This document shows positions 41,225-50,087 of a stretch of 64,000 nucleotides of DNA, piece by piece. The notes beneath the pieces are model-generated. The model was not told the DNA's origin, searched no databases, and saw nothing but the letters and a program-made list of their open reading frames with translations. Source of the stretch: Myxococcaceae bacterium (GTDB lineage Bacteria; Myxococcota; Myxococcia; Myxococcales; Myxococcaceae); contig JAIBBR010000001.1 of assembly GCA_019694575.1 (NCBI GenBank), positions 1 through 64,000 on the forward strand, read 5' to 3'. Within the stretch, counting starts at the first letter, position 1; each line of letters begins with the position of its first letter. Position numbers and translations under genes: made by a program.

Positions 41225-42172
41225 TTACAGCGAGAGCGTCGAATATTCGGCCGCGCTAAATGCACAGGCTGATTCAGCCCCCCAGCCGGCGTTGGGCGCG
41301 AATGAGGCGACGAAAAAGCGCGAGGCAAAGCTGCTGTCCCAACACTCGTTCAACGTCGCGCCCTGCGGCACGTGGGTGCCCGACACCGCGACGTCAGAAC
41401 GGCCGGCTCCTGACTGCTGCCAGCGGCTGCGCACGGTGGCCTCGTTCACGTCTTGGCCGTGCACCATTTGCTTGCGCAACTGAAAATCAAAGGTGCCGCC
41501 TTGCCCCGGCGTCGCCACATATTGGTAAAGCGCGTCGGTCAGCTCGCCGGTGGCGTCTTTCACTTTCGAGAATGCAGCGTTGACGGTGACCGGCGCGCTC
41601 ACCGTGGGTCGTGAATAGGCGTACTGCGCGGTGCCTACTTGCTGCCCGTGCTCTGGCAACTTCGCCGCTGCATCAAAGTCGACGACGAATGCGCCTTGGC
41701 CCAAGTCATGGCCCGTAACCCCATGCGTGCCCACCAAAACCGAGACGAATGCGGAATCGGCCTCATTTTTACCCTTACCCGCGAGCACATAGCTGTATTC
41801 GCCAGAAGGGTTACGCGTCACGGTGAGCTTGTAAGCGTTGGGAGACAACGGTTCTGAATAAGGCCCCCACACCGCTTCGTTCGCGCTCAACGACGTGGGC
41901 GGGTTGTCGACGATGTCTTGCACCAACGCCAGCACCAGCCAGCCGGCGCCGTTCACTGCGAGCGTCACGCCGCGGGTGATGGCGTACATGCCCGAGGGGT
42001 CGCCTTCGAGCGCATCACGGCGGGTGCCTTCGCCACTCAGCGCCTTGCCGGTTTGCGCGGGCATATCGATTTTCACAGCATCGGCCTTGGGAACGCCCTG
42101 GCGAAAGGCGTCGGCGCGATCAGTGCCGCATGCCGCCAGAAAAACCAGCGAAGCCGTCAATAGGTGTCTCAT
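41225..42172 (-). CDS. Lipoprotein A heading the sigma/caspase operon
   Basis: A protein of 315 residues with a lipoprotein signal (LVFLAAC). It shares RRDALEGDPSGMYAITRG, AVWGPYSEP, LGQGAFVVDF and a C-terminal TLNECWDSSF with lipoprotein B at 37337-38275. The shared order of blocks across the whole length shows common ancestry. ATG at 42172 has GGAG about 9 bases upstream. It is the first gene of the unit, just before the sigma gene. It may be the envelope sensor or client that couples to the anti-sigma factor; this is inferred from position. Upstream, GGCAAC 72-77 bases before the ATG could be part of an ECF promoter, unproven. Confidence 0.82.
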   Translation of the reverse strand: MRHLLTASLVFLAACGTDRADAFRQGVPKADAVKIDMPAQTGKALSGEGTRRDALEGDPSGMYAITRGVTLAVNGAGWLVLALVQDIVDNPPTSLSANEAVWGPYSEPLSPNAYKLTVTRNPSGEYSYVLAGKGKNEADSAFVSVLVGTHGVTGHDLGQGAFVVDFDAAAKLPEHGQQVGTAQYAYSRPTVSAPVTVNAAFSKVKDATGELTDALYQYVATPGQGGTFDFQLRKQMVHGQDVNEATVRSRWQQSGAGRSDVAVSGTHVPQGATLNECWDSSFASRFFVASFAPNAGWGAESACAFSAAEYSTLSL

Positions 42173-42262
42173 GTGTGTGTTCTCCGTGTTCGAGTGACAC
42201 ACCATGGACACAGCGGCCCGAAAAAACAGAAAAACGGCGGCTAACCGGCGGTAACTGTTGCC

Positions 42263-43762
42263 TTAAATGCCGGCATCGGAGGCACGTGGGAGGCCGGCAT
42301 CAAGCGGGGGTGGTACGTCGAGCAAGTCTTCTACTTGCGTTGGCAATTCGCTCAATCGCGAGGTGTCGATTTCTACCACTTGGTTACGTGAGCCGCGCGC
42401 GTAGAGAAGGTTGGCTTGGCCTGGCACCGGTTTGCCGAGGGTCAACGTGGCGAGCACCTTACCCTGCGCGTCACTGACCGAGGCGGTACGCGATTTGGCT
42501 TCGATGCCGTACTTGCCCCAGTCTTTCGGGTTCTCTGTGCCCAGCGTGCTGGCCTTGAGCGCGCTGAGGGCCCACATCACTGAAGTGATCTTCACTGTCC
42601 TGGCGGCACCTGTTTGCGGTGCGGTGACCTGCCATACGCTCGAGCCGCCATCGGCGGTCGTTTTCTCGGCGACAAGCTCCACGCCGCTGGCGAGCCGCAT
42701 TGAAATGCGTGCCACGTCTTCGTTCTTAAACGTCAGCACCGTCTTGTCACGCAGGTCGAGTGGGTTGCGATCGAGGTGGGCAAGCGCTCCGGCACCCACT
42801 TCAGCCAGCACCGAGGCCCCGTCACCTTCTTTGAGGAGATAGGTTTTGGCGCCGGCGTCGGTGCCGGGGCTGCCCAGTAAGACGTGCACTTTTTGTGTAC
42901 CTTCGAGCCCGAACACGGCGTCGACGCGCGGCGGCGAAAGCCCCCATTGCTTACGTGCTTCGGGCGTGTCTTCGAGAAACGCGATCGCCCGCTCGGCCTT
43001 CAAGCCACCCAACATCGAGCCCAGCGCCGCCGGGTCAGCCGGAAAAGCAAAGGGCTTGACGATCTGCCAACTTTTGTCAGCCGCGCGCTCGAGTCGGTAC
43101 TGGTTGTTTTGGGTCTTCACTTCGATGCTGTTGAGCTTCGGCTCTTCGTACGAAAAGAGCTCTTTCTGACGGAGATCGAAAGTTGTTTTTTCGAGCGCCC
43201 AGCGAGCGCCCCCTTCGGCAGCGAAGACTGTTTTTTCACCATCGCGGCGCATGAAGACAGTGCCGTTGTACGTGTTCTCGATGCCACCCTCGAGCTTGAC
43301 GGTGCGCGAACTCTTGCTGTCTCCTACCAGCGCGGTGGCGGTGACCAAAAACGTGGGTGGGTTCAACCCGTACTCCGTGAGCTCTGTCTCGCTGGGAAAC
43401 TCGTGCACCACGTTTTTAAATTTCGAAGTCTGCAGCTGCGACACCAAGGCATCGACCGCGACTTTGTCGACGGCCGCGTCGAGGGGGGTGGTAATGCGCC
43501 AGTCGTGACCGGGCTGCCGCTCGAGCACTGTGGTTTCACCCTTCGCGGTGACAGCGATTTTCACGAACTCAGAAGAGGGCACGCCCCCGTCGCTCGTTTT
43601 TTCTCCCAGCTGCTCGGCGGCGAAGAGGCGGTTGTCATGGTCTTTCTTTTCGGCCTCAGCTTCGTCTTTTTTGTACACGCCGCTGTACGCGAACCAGCCC
43701 AAGCCCGCGGTGACACCCATGAGCAAGAGCAGCGTGACGACTGTCTTTTTCGCCTGACTCAC
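42263..43762 (-). CDS. DUF4340 domain protein of the gldAFG-type operon
   Basis: A protein of 499 residues read from GTG at 43762, with one N-terminal membrane helix (VVTLLLLMGVTAGLGWFAYSG) and a long periplasmic part. It contains repeated beta modules such as TVLERQPGHDWRITTPLDAAVDK and WQIVKPFAFPADPAAL (W-x-I-x-x-P-x-x-x-x-D), the hallmark of DUF4340. Proteins of this kind regularly follow GldG. The GTG overlaps the gldG stop (GTGA, 43759-43762). The complex may connect to gliding, export or envelope function, but no activity is known for DUF4340. Confidence 0.87.
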   Translation of the reverse strand: MSQAKKTVVTLLLLMGVTAGLGWFAYSGVYKKDEAEAEKKDHDNRLFAAEQLGEKTSDGGVPSSEFVKIAVTAKGETTVLERQPGHDWRITTPLDAAVDKVAVDALVSQLQTSKFKNVVHEFPSETELTEYGLNPPTFLVTATALVGDSKSSRTVKLEGGIENTYNGTVFMRRDGEKTVFAAEGGARWALEKTTFDLRQKELFSYEEPKLNSIEVKTQNNQYRLERAADKSWQIVKPFAFPADPAALGSMLGGLKAERAIAFLEDTPEARKQWGLSPPRVDAVFGLEGTQKVHVLLGSPGTDAGAKTYLLKEGDGASVLAEVGAGALAHLDRNPLDLRDKTVLTFKNEDVARISMRLASGVELVAEKTTADGGSSVWQVTAPQTGAARTVKITSVMWALSALKASTLGTENPKDWGKYGIEAKSRTASVSDAQGKVLATLTLGKPVPGQANLLYARGSRNQVVEIDTSRLSELPTQVEDLLDVPPPLDAGLPRASDAGI

Positions 43763-45351
43763 TTGTTGCGCCTCGAGACCCAAATTGCCAAGCCGAAGCC
43801 GATGAGCAGCACCGGCCACGCGTCGGCCGAGAGAAAGCGAATTTTGTTCATCAGGTCGGTATTCATGTCGATGGTCGAGATGTCGCGGTCGGGCGGCCGA
43901 ATGGTGATTTTATCGACCTGGGTGCTCGCCCACCCCATGGCATTGAGCACCAAATTTCGGTTCGCCTCGTGGCCCCAGTTGGCGTCGACGATCAACCGTG
44001 ATGAGCCAAAGGCCACCACGCGGGCTTCGTCAAAGCGCTTGTTGGTAGCCCCCTTGGTGTCTCGGCTGGCGATGATTGCTACCGGCACCGAACCGGCTTT
44101 TTCTCCAGCATCAAGTGCCGCTCCATCGGTGGGGTTGGTTTCGACCCATGCAGTGGGCAGGGTCAGCACCAGCGGAGTCGTCGTCACCCCGCTCAACGTG
44201 CCTTGTTTGAGCACGCCGAACGCGCGCGTGGCGGGAAACTGCACCATCGCCCGCATTTTCTTCAGCTGCGCGGTGATCTCGTGATCGCCGAATACGGGCG
44301 TCGCCACGACGAATGGGCTCTGGGGGTTGGTCTGAGGGTCCACCACCATGCCTGCTTCAACCGTAATGCCGTACTTGGCGAGCAGCGGCCCCAAACCCGG
44401 GTCGGCGCTTTGGTCGGCCAAGTAAACCAGACGACCACCTTCTTCGAGGTACGCATCGAGTAGCGACAATTCTTTCTCGGCAAATGGAGTCTTCGCGCCG
44501 GCAATCACCACCGCGGCGGCGTCTTTGGGCAACTCGCCTTTCTGCAGCAAGTTGATTGCCTCGGGCGCGTAGCCGTCTTGCACCAAGCTCGACTTGAACT
44601 CGCTGGCAACACTGACCGCCTGCTCGTCGGCATTCATGCCGCCAGTGTCTTCGAGTGGCCACTCTCCGTGGCCCACCAGGTAATAAACCTTTTGCTGCCC
44701 GACCTTGGTGAGCTTGGTCAGGCCGTTGGTCAGCTCCTGTTCAGTGGGAGCCGAAATGGTGGTGTGCGTTTCGTTCGGTTCGGTGCCTTTCACCAACACC
44801 ACCGTGGTCTGCCCCTCTTTGAGTGCAAACTTCGCGGCCAACTTGGGGTTGGCCTCGGGGTTCTTGAACTCGTACTGAAACTTGTCGCTCTCGGCGGTGT
44901 AACGCTTGAAGAGCCGCTCGGTGTACTCGTAGATCGGGTTGTCGGCTTTGATGAAGGCGATCGCTTTGATCGGCTCCTTGAGCGTGCTCAAGGTGTTCAT
45001 CGTCTGAGGTGAGAGCGAATAAATCTTTTTCTTGGTTAGGTCCCAGGTTGGGCCGCGGCGAGCGACGATGAAGTTGACCGCGCTGAGCACCACCAGGAGC
45101 AGTAACCCCATCACAATCGACGAGCTGTAGAAGAAGCCCGAGCGGCCGCCTTCGGTCATATTGCCGGCCTTCTTTTCTTGGCCGGTCAGCTTCTTCCAAT
45201 GAGTGGCGACGTAGAAAGCAATCAACCCCAGGCCGAGGCCGGCTTTGATCAACGTCGCTTCTTTCGAGCCCGAGGTGAACAAGAAGGTGAAGGGGCTGGT
45301 GAGCAGCATCACCAACCCAATGCCGCCGGCGATTTTTGCGTAAGTGTTCAT
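43759..45351 (-). CDS. gldG: GldG-like ABC transporter-associated membrane protein
   Basis: A protein of 530 residues with N-terminal membrane helices (AGGIGLVMLLTSPF, LIKAGLGLGLIAFY, SIVMGLLLLVVLSAVNF). A periplasmic GldG-type domain begins WDLTKKKIYSLSPQT and continues with VVLVKGTEPNETHTTIS, VYYLVGHGE and DAYLEEGGRLVYLAD. A C-terminal helix (WPVLLIGFGLAIWVSRR) closes it. GldG is the accessory subunit of the GldA-GldF ABC complex, known from gliding Bacteroidota and widespread elsewhere. ATG at 45351 follows gldF by 17 bases. The role in this bacterium (motility, secretion or cell-surface transport) is inferred. Confidence 0.9.
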   Translation of the reverse strand: MNTYAKIAGGIGLVMLLTSPFTFLFTSGSKEATLIKAGLGLGLIAFYVATHWKKLTGQEKKAGNMTEGGRSGFFYSSSIVMGLLLLVVLSAVNFIVARRGPTWDLTKKKIYSLSPQTMNTLSTLKEPIKAIAFIKADNPIYEYTERLFKRYTAESDKFQYEFKNPEANPKLAAKFALKEGQTTVVLVKGTEPNETHTTISAPTEQELTNGLTKLTKVGQQKVYYLVGHGEWPLEDTGGMNADEQAVSVASEFKSSLVQDGYAPEAINLLQKGELPKDAAAVVIAGAKTPFAEKELSLLDAYLEEGGRLVYLADQSADPGLGPLLAKYGITVEAGMVVDPQTNPQSPFVVATPVFGDHEITAQLKKMRAMVQFPATRAFGVLKQGTLSGVTTTPLVLTLPTAWVETNPTDGAALDAGEKAGSVPVAIIASRDTKGATNKRFDEARVVAFGSSRLIVDANWGHEANRNLVLNAMGWASTQVDKITIRPPDRDISTIDMNTDLMNKIRFLSADAWPVLLIGFGLAIWVSRRNK

Positions 45352-45368
45352 GGGGGCGGTTTTCCTTT

Positions 45369-46181
45369 TCAAGTCCAGCGTTGGCTTTCGACCGCTCGGT
45401 GCGTGGCGAAGAGCGCGAAGATGATGATCGTGGCGAAGAAGACGATCGCCTTGAGGTCGAGCACCCCCTTCATCATGTTTTCGAGCTGGGTAGAGAAGCT
45501 GATGTAGTTGATCGCGCTGCGGTACGGCTCTTCGGCGCGCATGCCCACCGACTGCAAGAAGAGCCAGGGCAAGAGCACCGCGAAGGTGAGCACCGCCGCG
45601 AGCATTTGCGACTCGGTGAGCGACGACATCAACATGCCAATGCCGATACAGGTGGCGCCAAATAGCCAAAGCGCGCCGTAGCCGAGCAACACGGTTGACC
45701 ATTCCAACGCGGTGCCAGATTCAGAGGCACCGAAGATCGCCAGAATCACCGGGTAAATCATGGTCACCAGCAGGGTGGCGGTGACCACTCCCAAGCCACC
45801 CAAGTACTTGCCGATCACCACTTCAGAAGTGCGAACCGGGGTGGTGAGCAATAGCTCCATGGTGCGCTGCTTCTTCTCTTCAGCGAACAAGCGCATTGAA
45901 AGAAACGGCGCCATGAAGAGCATAATCACCAACAGCACGTTCACCAGCGGCACCAACACCCCATCGGTGAGGTTCTTGAAGGCTTCGGCCTGCGGGTACA
46001 TTTGCATCACCCGGCCCCAGGTCATTGCCTTCGCCATTTCTTGCACCTGAGCGAACTGCCCCAAGTTTTGAATGAAGAAAAACGACGAGAGCACGGCCAT
46101 GGCGGTGAAGACGACCCAGGCCCACGGCGTGGTGAAATAGATACTCAACTCTTTTCGAGCGATAGCGAGTGCATTGCGCAT
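45369..46181 (-). CDS. gldF: GldF-like ABC transporter permease
   Basis: A protein of 270 residues with six membrane helices (for example AWVVFTAMAVLSSFFF, VLLVIMLFMAPFLSM, AAVLTFAVLLPWLFL). It has the ABC-2 permease motif LFAEEKKQRTMELLLTTPV (a coupling region). It forms the channel that GldA powers. ATG at 46181 has AAAGGA about 10 bases upstream, which selects it over upstream codons. It lies between gldA and gldG in a compact leftward operon. Confidence 0.92.
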   Translation of the reverse strand: MRNALAIARKELSIYFTTPWAWVVFTAMAVLSSFFFIQNLGQFAQVQEMAKAMTWGRVMQMYPQAEAFKNLTDGVLVPLVNVLLVIMLFMAPFLSMRLFAEEKKQRTMELLLTTPVRTSEVVIGKYLGGLGVVTATLLVTMIYPVILAIFGASESGTALEWSTVLLGYGALWLFGATCIGIGMLMSSLTESQMLAAVLTFAVLLPWLFLQSVGMRAEEPYRSAINYISFSTQLENMMKGVLDLKAIVFFATIIIFALFATHRAVESQRWT

Positions 46182-46194
46182 AAGAAATTTTCCT

Positions 46195-46947
46195 TTAAGC
46201 GGCCGAAGCGGCGGCGACGGCAGACTCCACCTCGTCGCTGGTGGCTTCGAGAAACACGTCTTCCAACGACTTCTGGCCACCTTGGGTCAAGTTGTCGATA
46301 GAATCGTGCACGCGAATTTTGCCGCGGTGAATGATCAGCGCCGACTGACAGGTCGCTTTCACGTCGGCCAGAATGTGAGTCGAAAGCACCACGGTGTGCT
46401 TGCCGGCGAGGCCTTTAATCAGCTCCAAAATGTCGCGGCGCTGACGGGGGTCTAGCCCTTCGGTGGGCTCGTCGAGAATGAGCAACGCCGGGTCATTGAG
46501 CAACGCCTGCGCCAACCCAACGCGCTGCCGGTAGCCCTTCGAGAGCTGTGCAATCAAACGTGGCAATTGATCGGTGATCGCAGTGGCAGCCGCCACGCGC
46601 TCTACTTCGTTCTTAAGCTTCGCGCTGGTGACGCCCTTTATTCGCGCCACGAAGGCCAAATAGCCACGCACGGTCATTTCTAAATAGAGCGGCGGCATTT
46701 CGGGCAAGTAACCGATGCGGCGCTTGCTCTCGAGTGGCTTTTCGAACACGTCAAACCCGGCAATTTTCGCGGTGCCAGCGCTGGGCGGCAGAAAACCGGT
46801 CAGCATCTTCATGGTGGTCGATTTGCCGGCGCCGTTTGGGCCTAGAAAGCCAAGAATTTCACCCTCTTGAACTGTGAAGCTGATTCCCTCGACGGCTACC
46901 CTGTCGTGGTAGCTCTTGGTCAGGTTTTGCACCTCAATCATCGGCAT
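46195..46947 (-). CDS. gldA: GldA-like ABC transporter ATP-binding protein
   Basis: A protein of 250 residues with Walker [11 protein letters not shown]-loop region YLPEMPPLY, signature [16 protein letters not shown] and Walker [13 protein letters not shown], then a switch His in LSTHIL. The sequence and gene order fit GldA. It supplies energy to the GldF permease. ATG at 46947 has GGGGAAG just upstream. It is the first gene of the gldA-gldF-gldG-DUF4340 operon and is divergent from lysC with a 144-base gap, which probably holds both promoters. Confidence 0.93.
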   Translation of the reverse strand: MPMIEVQNLTKSYHDRVAVEGISFTVQEGEILGFLGPNGAGKSTTMKMLTGFLPPSAGTAKIAGFDVFEKPLESKRRIGYLPEMPPLYLEMTVRGYLAFVARIKGVTSAKLKNEVERVAAATAITDQLPRLIAQLSKGYRQRVGLAQALLNDPALLILDEPTEGLDPRQRRDILELIKGLAGKHTVVLSTHILADVKATCQSALIIHRGKIRVHDSIDNLTQGGQKSLEDVFLEATSDEVESAVAAASAA

Positions 46948-47091
46948 CTTCTTCCCCTCCACAACAAAAATAGGGCCCGTTTCGCGGCGCACTTAGCGAG
47001 GCCCGGTCGGGCCTGTCAACGCATAGCCGCCAAAATGCTTCCCGTTGGCCTTCATTTCGCAGTGGGGTATCAGACGTGGCCAGGAGAACAC

Positions 47092-48261
47092 ATGCCGTCG
47101 ATTGTGGTGCAGAAGTACGGCGGCAGCTCAGTCGCCGATGTCGAAAAAATTCGCCGCGTCGCCGAGAAAGTCAAAGCGCGCCGCGAGCAGGGCGCGTCGT
47201 TGGTGGTGGTGGTCTCGGCAATGGGCGACACCACCGACGAGCTGCTCACGTTGGCGAAAAAAATTTCGGCTGATCCTCCGCGCCGAGAGCTCGACATGTT
47301 GCTCACCTGCGGAGAGCGCATCTCGATGGCGTTGCTTTCGATGGCGTTGCATGAGCTCAACGTGCCGGCGATCAGCTTTACCGGCAGCCAGAGCGGCATC
47401 ATCACCGATACGACCCATTCACAAGCGCGCATCGTTGAGGTGAAGCCTTCGCGCATCGAAGAAGCGTTGGCGAAAGACAAAGTGGTGATTGTCGCCGGCT
47501 ACCAAGGCGTTTCACGGCAGCGCGAGGTGACCACCTTGGGCCGGGGCGGTTCAGACACCACCGCGGTGGCCTTGGCGGCGGCGCTGGGCGCCGACTGCGA
47601 AATTTACTCAGACGTCGACGGCATTTTTAGCGCCGACCCACGCGTGGTGCCCGACGCGAAGAGGCTCGAGGCGCTCTCGTTCGAAGAGATGCAGGAGCTG
47701 GCCGCCGCGGGGGCCAAAGTGCTCAACACCCAGGCGGTGGAGTTTGCGCGCGCCAAAAATATTGTGATTCACGCCCGGTCGACGCAAGGCAACGGCACGG
47801 GTACCCGGGTGGAGGCGGGGCGAGCAACCGACGGGCGAGTGAAAGGAGTGACCTGCGAAGCCGACGTGTGGGTCGTCTCGTTTTCGGGCACGCCGGCGCC
47901 GCTGCTCGAGCTCTTTGATGCTCGCGATGTAAAAGGCCGCACCATGCTGTTCGATGCCGTGGCAGGGCAGGGCGGCTACGTGGTGGTGCCACTGCACGAC
48001 GTGCATGGGCCTGAAGCGTTAGAAAAAGAGCTGACCCAAACTTCAGCGACCGTGCAGCGCGAATTGGGCACCGTGACGTGCGTGGGCGCGGGCATCAATG
48101 CCGACTGGAACACGGTTCGGCGGGTATTGGCGGTGGCGCAGGCAATGGGGGCGGTGGTGCGGGGAGTGTATTCCTCCGCGATTCAGCTGACGTTGCTCGT
48201 CGATCGCAACCACTTGAAGGCTCTGACCCGCGCGCTGCACCAAGAGCTGGTCAGTGGCTAA
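47092..48261 (+). CDS. lysC: Aspartate kinase
   Basis: A protein of 389 residues with the catalytic domain ([58 protein letters not shown] cut into its blocks) and two C-terminal ACT-type regulatory regions (about 260-389). It phosphorylates aspartate at the first step toward lysine, threonine and methionine. ACT domains usually give feedback inhibition by lysine or threonine. ATG at 47092 has AGGAG 8 bases upstream. It ends 50 bases before the NarL-like gene, and no other lysine genes are adjacent. Confidence 0.95.
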   Translation: MPSIVVQKYGGSSVADVEKIRRVAEKVKARREQGASLVVVVSAMGDTTDELLTLAKKISADPPRRELDMLLTCGERISMALLSMALHELNVPAISFTGSQSGIITDTTHSQARIVEVKPSRIEEALAKDKVVIVAGYQGVSRQREVTTLGRGGSDTTAVALAAALGADCEIYSDVDGIFSADPRVVPDAKRLEALSFEEMQELAAAGAKVLNTQAVEFARAKNIVIHARSTQGNGTGTRVEAGRATDGRVKGVTCEADVWVVSFSGTPAPLLELFDARDVKGRTMLFDAVAGQGGYVVVPLHDVHGPEALEKELTQTSATVQRELGTVTCVGAGINADWNTVRRVLAVAQAMGAVVRGVYSSAIQLTLLVDRNHLKALTRALHQELVSG

Positions 48262-48310
48262 ACGTGCAACACGCCTTGCGAAGTGACCGCGGCGCCTTAT
48301 CTATAGGAGC

Positions 48311-48979
48311 ATGCGAGGACTCCCACTCACTACCTCGACTCTGCGGGTATTGGTCGACGGCGGAGACTGGGTCGACGCGCTCGCAGGGCGGCATGAGCGT
48401 TTGCGCGTGTCTGCTGCGGGCAGCTCGCTCGACGCGGCGGTGCGTATAACGCAAGCCGACGTGGTGTTGATTGACACTGGCCGCGATGTGACGCGCTTGG
48501 TGCAGCGCATCAGCAGCTTGTCGACGCCGATTCCCGTGTTGGCGCTGGCTCCGGCGGAGTCGTTGCTGCAAGTGATGGCCGCGGGTGCGAGCGGCATGTT
48601 GGCGTCGAACGCGAGTGAAGATGAAGTGGTGGCGGCATTGTGGGCATTGCGCGAAGGGCTGGCGGTTTTTGCTCGTTCTTTCGTGCGCAGTGTACTGCCG
48701 GCCAATGGTACAGAGAGTGGGGGGCCCGGGCCAGCCGCTGCCGACGTGAGCGCCGAAGCGGGAACCCGCGTTGAAAAGCACGAGCCGTTCACTGCCCGCG
48801 AACGCGAAGTGTTGACGTTGTTGGTCGAAGGCCTGTCGAACCGCGACATCGGCCAACGGCTCAAAATCAGCGAGCACACCGCGAAGTTTCACGTGAACTC
48901 CATATTGCAAAAGATGGGTGCGCAGAAACGGGTTGAAGCGGTGGTACGTGCCGCCCGCCTTGGTTTCATTGAGATCTAA
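48311..48979 (+). CDS. NarL/LuxR-type regulator with a degenerate receiver domain
   Basis: A protein of 222 residues. The C-terminal LuxR HTH is intact (FTAREREVLTLLVEGLSNRDIGQRLKISEHTAKFHV). The receiver-like N-terminus keeps VLIDTGRD near the phospho-acceptor position. It lacks the conserved Asp pair at the start (LRVLVDGGDW instead of DDxx) and the conserved Lys (LASNASEDEV instead of LKD). It is thus probably an unphosphorylated pseudo-receiver, acting as a constitutive or ligand-controlled DNA-binding protein. It follows lysC on the same strand by 49 bases. No histidine kinase is near. Confidence 0.85.
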   Translation: MRGLPLTTSTLRVLVDGGDWVDALAGRHERLRVSAAGSSLDAAVRITQADVVLIDTGRDVTRLVQRISSLSTPIPVLALAPAESLLQVMAAGASGMLASNASEDEVVAALWALREGLAVFARSFVRSVLPANGTESGGPGPAAADVSAEAGTRVEKHEPFTAREREVLTLLVEGLSNRDIGQRLKISEHTAKFHVNSILQKMGAQKRVEAVVRAARLGFIEI

Positions 48980-49087
48980 CCGTTGCGTGGGGTGTGCGCG
49001 CGTTGCACCTGCCTGATCAGGCGATGGCCGCGTGCGGCTGAATGCCTAATCTTGTGAAGAAAATCGACCCCACCTTAAGGAGCTTTC

Positions 49088-49978
49088 ATGGCCAGCCACG
49101 CCCAAGAATTCAGTGAAACGTTTGCGCATGTCGTTGAGACCGCGGGAAAAAGCGTGGTGCGCGTCGACGGCCGGCGCCGAGCCGCGAGCGGCATCGCGTA
49201 CTCTGACAAGCTGGTGATCGCGGCCGATCATGCGGTGCAGCGTGACGAGTCGGTGACTGTTTACGACGGCCAGAAAGAGCACACAGCGAAAGTGCGGGGG
49301 CGTGATTCTTCGACTGACTTGGTGCTGCTCGAGATCGAGGGCGGGCTTACCCCGGCGCAGTGGCACGACGGGCAGGGCGTGAAAGTAGGGCACTGGGTGC
49401 TCAGCTTGGCAAGGCCGGGCGAAACGGTGCGCGCGCATTCAGGCATCATCAGCGCGTTGGGGCACAAGCCGTTTCGAGCAGGGCGCGGTGGCGGCGAAAT
49501 TGATCGCTACCTGGAGTCAGACGCTGCGCACGCTCCCGGTTTCTCAGGTGGACCCCTGGTGGGCCTCGATGGGCGGGTGCTTGGGCTCAATACGAGTGGC
49601 TTGTTGCGTGGCCAGAGCGTGACGATTCCCTCGGCGACGGTACAGCGCGTAGTGAAGCAGCTCGAGGCACACGGCAAAATTCGCCGCAGTTACCTGGGCC
49701 TCACCATGCAGCCGCTGGGTTTGCCGGAGGAAGTGCGCAAGGCAACGGGTGAAGAGGTGGGGTTGATGGTGGTCGCGGTAGAGCCGGGCGGTCCGTCAGA
49801 GCAAGCCGGCCTGCGCTTCGGAGACACGGTGCTTCACTTGGGTGACGACACAGTGAAGACGGTCGATGACGTGTTCGCCTACCTGCGAAAAGATCATGTC
49901 GGCGAGAAAATTTCGGTGCGGTTTTTTCGCCAGGGCAAAGTCGACACGGTGCACGTCACACTCGGGGCGCGGCCGTAG
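49088..49978 (+). CDS. HtrA/DegP-like serine protease with PDZ, apparently cytoplasmic
   Basis: A protein of 296 residues. The protease domain has the triad H48 (IAADHAVQRD), D77 (SSTDLVLLE) and S153 (APGFSGGPL). The usual GNSGGP is GFSGGP here. A PDZ domain follows (about 205-290: GLMVVAVEPGGPSEQAGLRFGD). There is no signal peptide or membrane helix, unlike periplasmic DegP or membrane HtrA. It may thus be a cytoplasmic or moonlighting chaperone-protease. TAAGGAGC just upstream of ATG at 49088 fixes the start. It stands alone and faces the GGDEF gene. Confidence 0.87.
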   Translation: MASHAQEFSETFAHVVETAGKSVVRVDGRRRAASGIAYSDKLVIAADHAVQRDESVTVYDGQKEHTAKVRGRDSSTDLVLLEIEGGLTPAQWHDGQGVKVGHWVLSLARPGETVRAHSGIISALGHKPFRAGRGGGEIDRYLESDAAHAPGFSGGPLVGLDGRVLGLNTSGLLRGQSVTIPSATVQRVVKQLEAHGKIRRSYLGLTMQPLGLPEEVRKATGEEVGLMVVAVEPGGPSEQAGLRFGDTVLHLGDDTVKTVDDVFAYLRKDHVGEKISVRFFRQGKVDTVHVTLGARP

Positions 49979-49987
49979 TTTCGTTTT

Positions 49988-50084
49988 GCTCAAAAGGGAC
50001 GAGCCGAAAGTCGAAGTGCGGCGCTGAGCACGTCGGCACCCAGGCGCTGACGAGACATTCACCCCGCTTGGGTCCCATTTGAGC
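49988..50084. repeat. Imperfect 12-bp inverted repeat between convergent genes
   Basis: GCTCAAAAGGGA at 49988-49999 pairs with TCCCATTTGAGC at 50073-50084 with one mismatch, 73 bases apart. It fills the gap between the convergent HtrA-like and GGDEF genes. The interior has two 4-bp hairpins (GTGC/GCAC and ACCC/GGGT). It may act as a two-way terminator or a small mobile remnant. No T-run follows the stem, so terminator function is weak. Confidence 0.4.
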
Positions 50085-50087
50085 CAA

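Noticed and set aside
42190-42240. Terminator in the T-rich stretch (leftward sense) upstream of lipoprotein A
   Set aside because: The GC-rich block before the T runs consists of direct CCGCCG copies and does not form a good stem.
42884-44284. 466-codon open frame opposite the DUF4340 and gldG genes
   Set aside because: It spans two real genes in antisense and encodes no known fold; the opposite strand has coherent domains.
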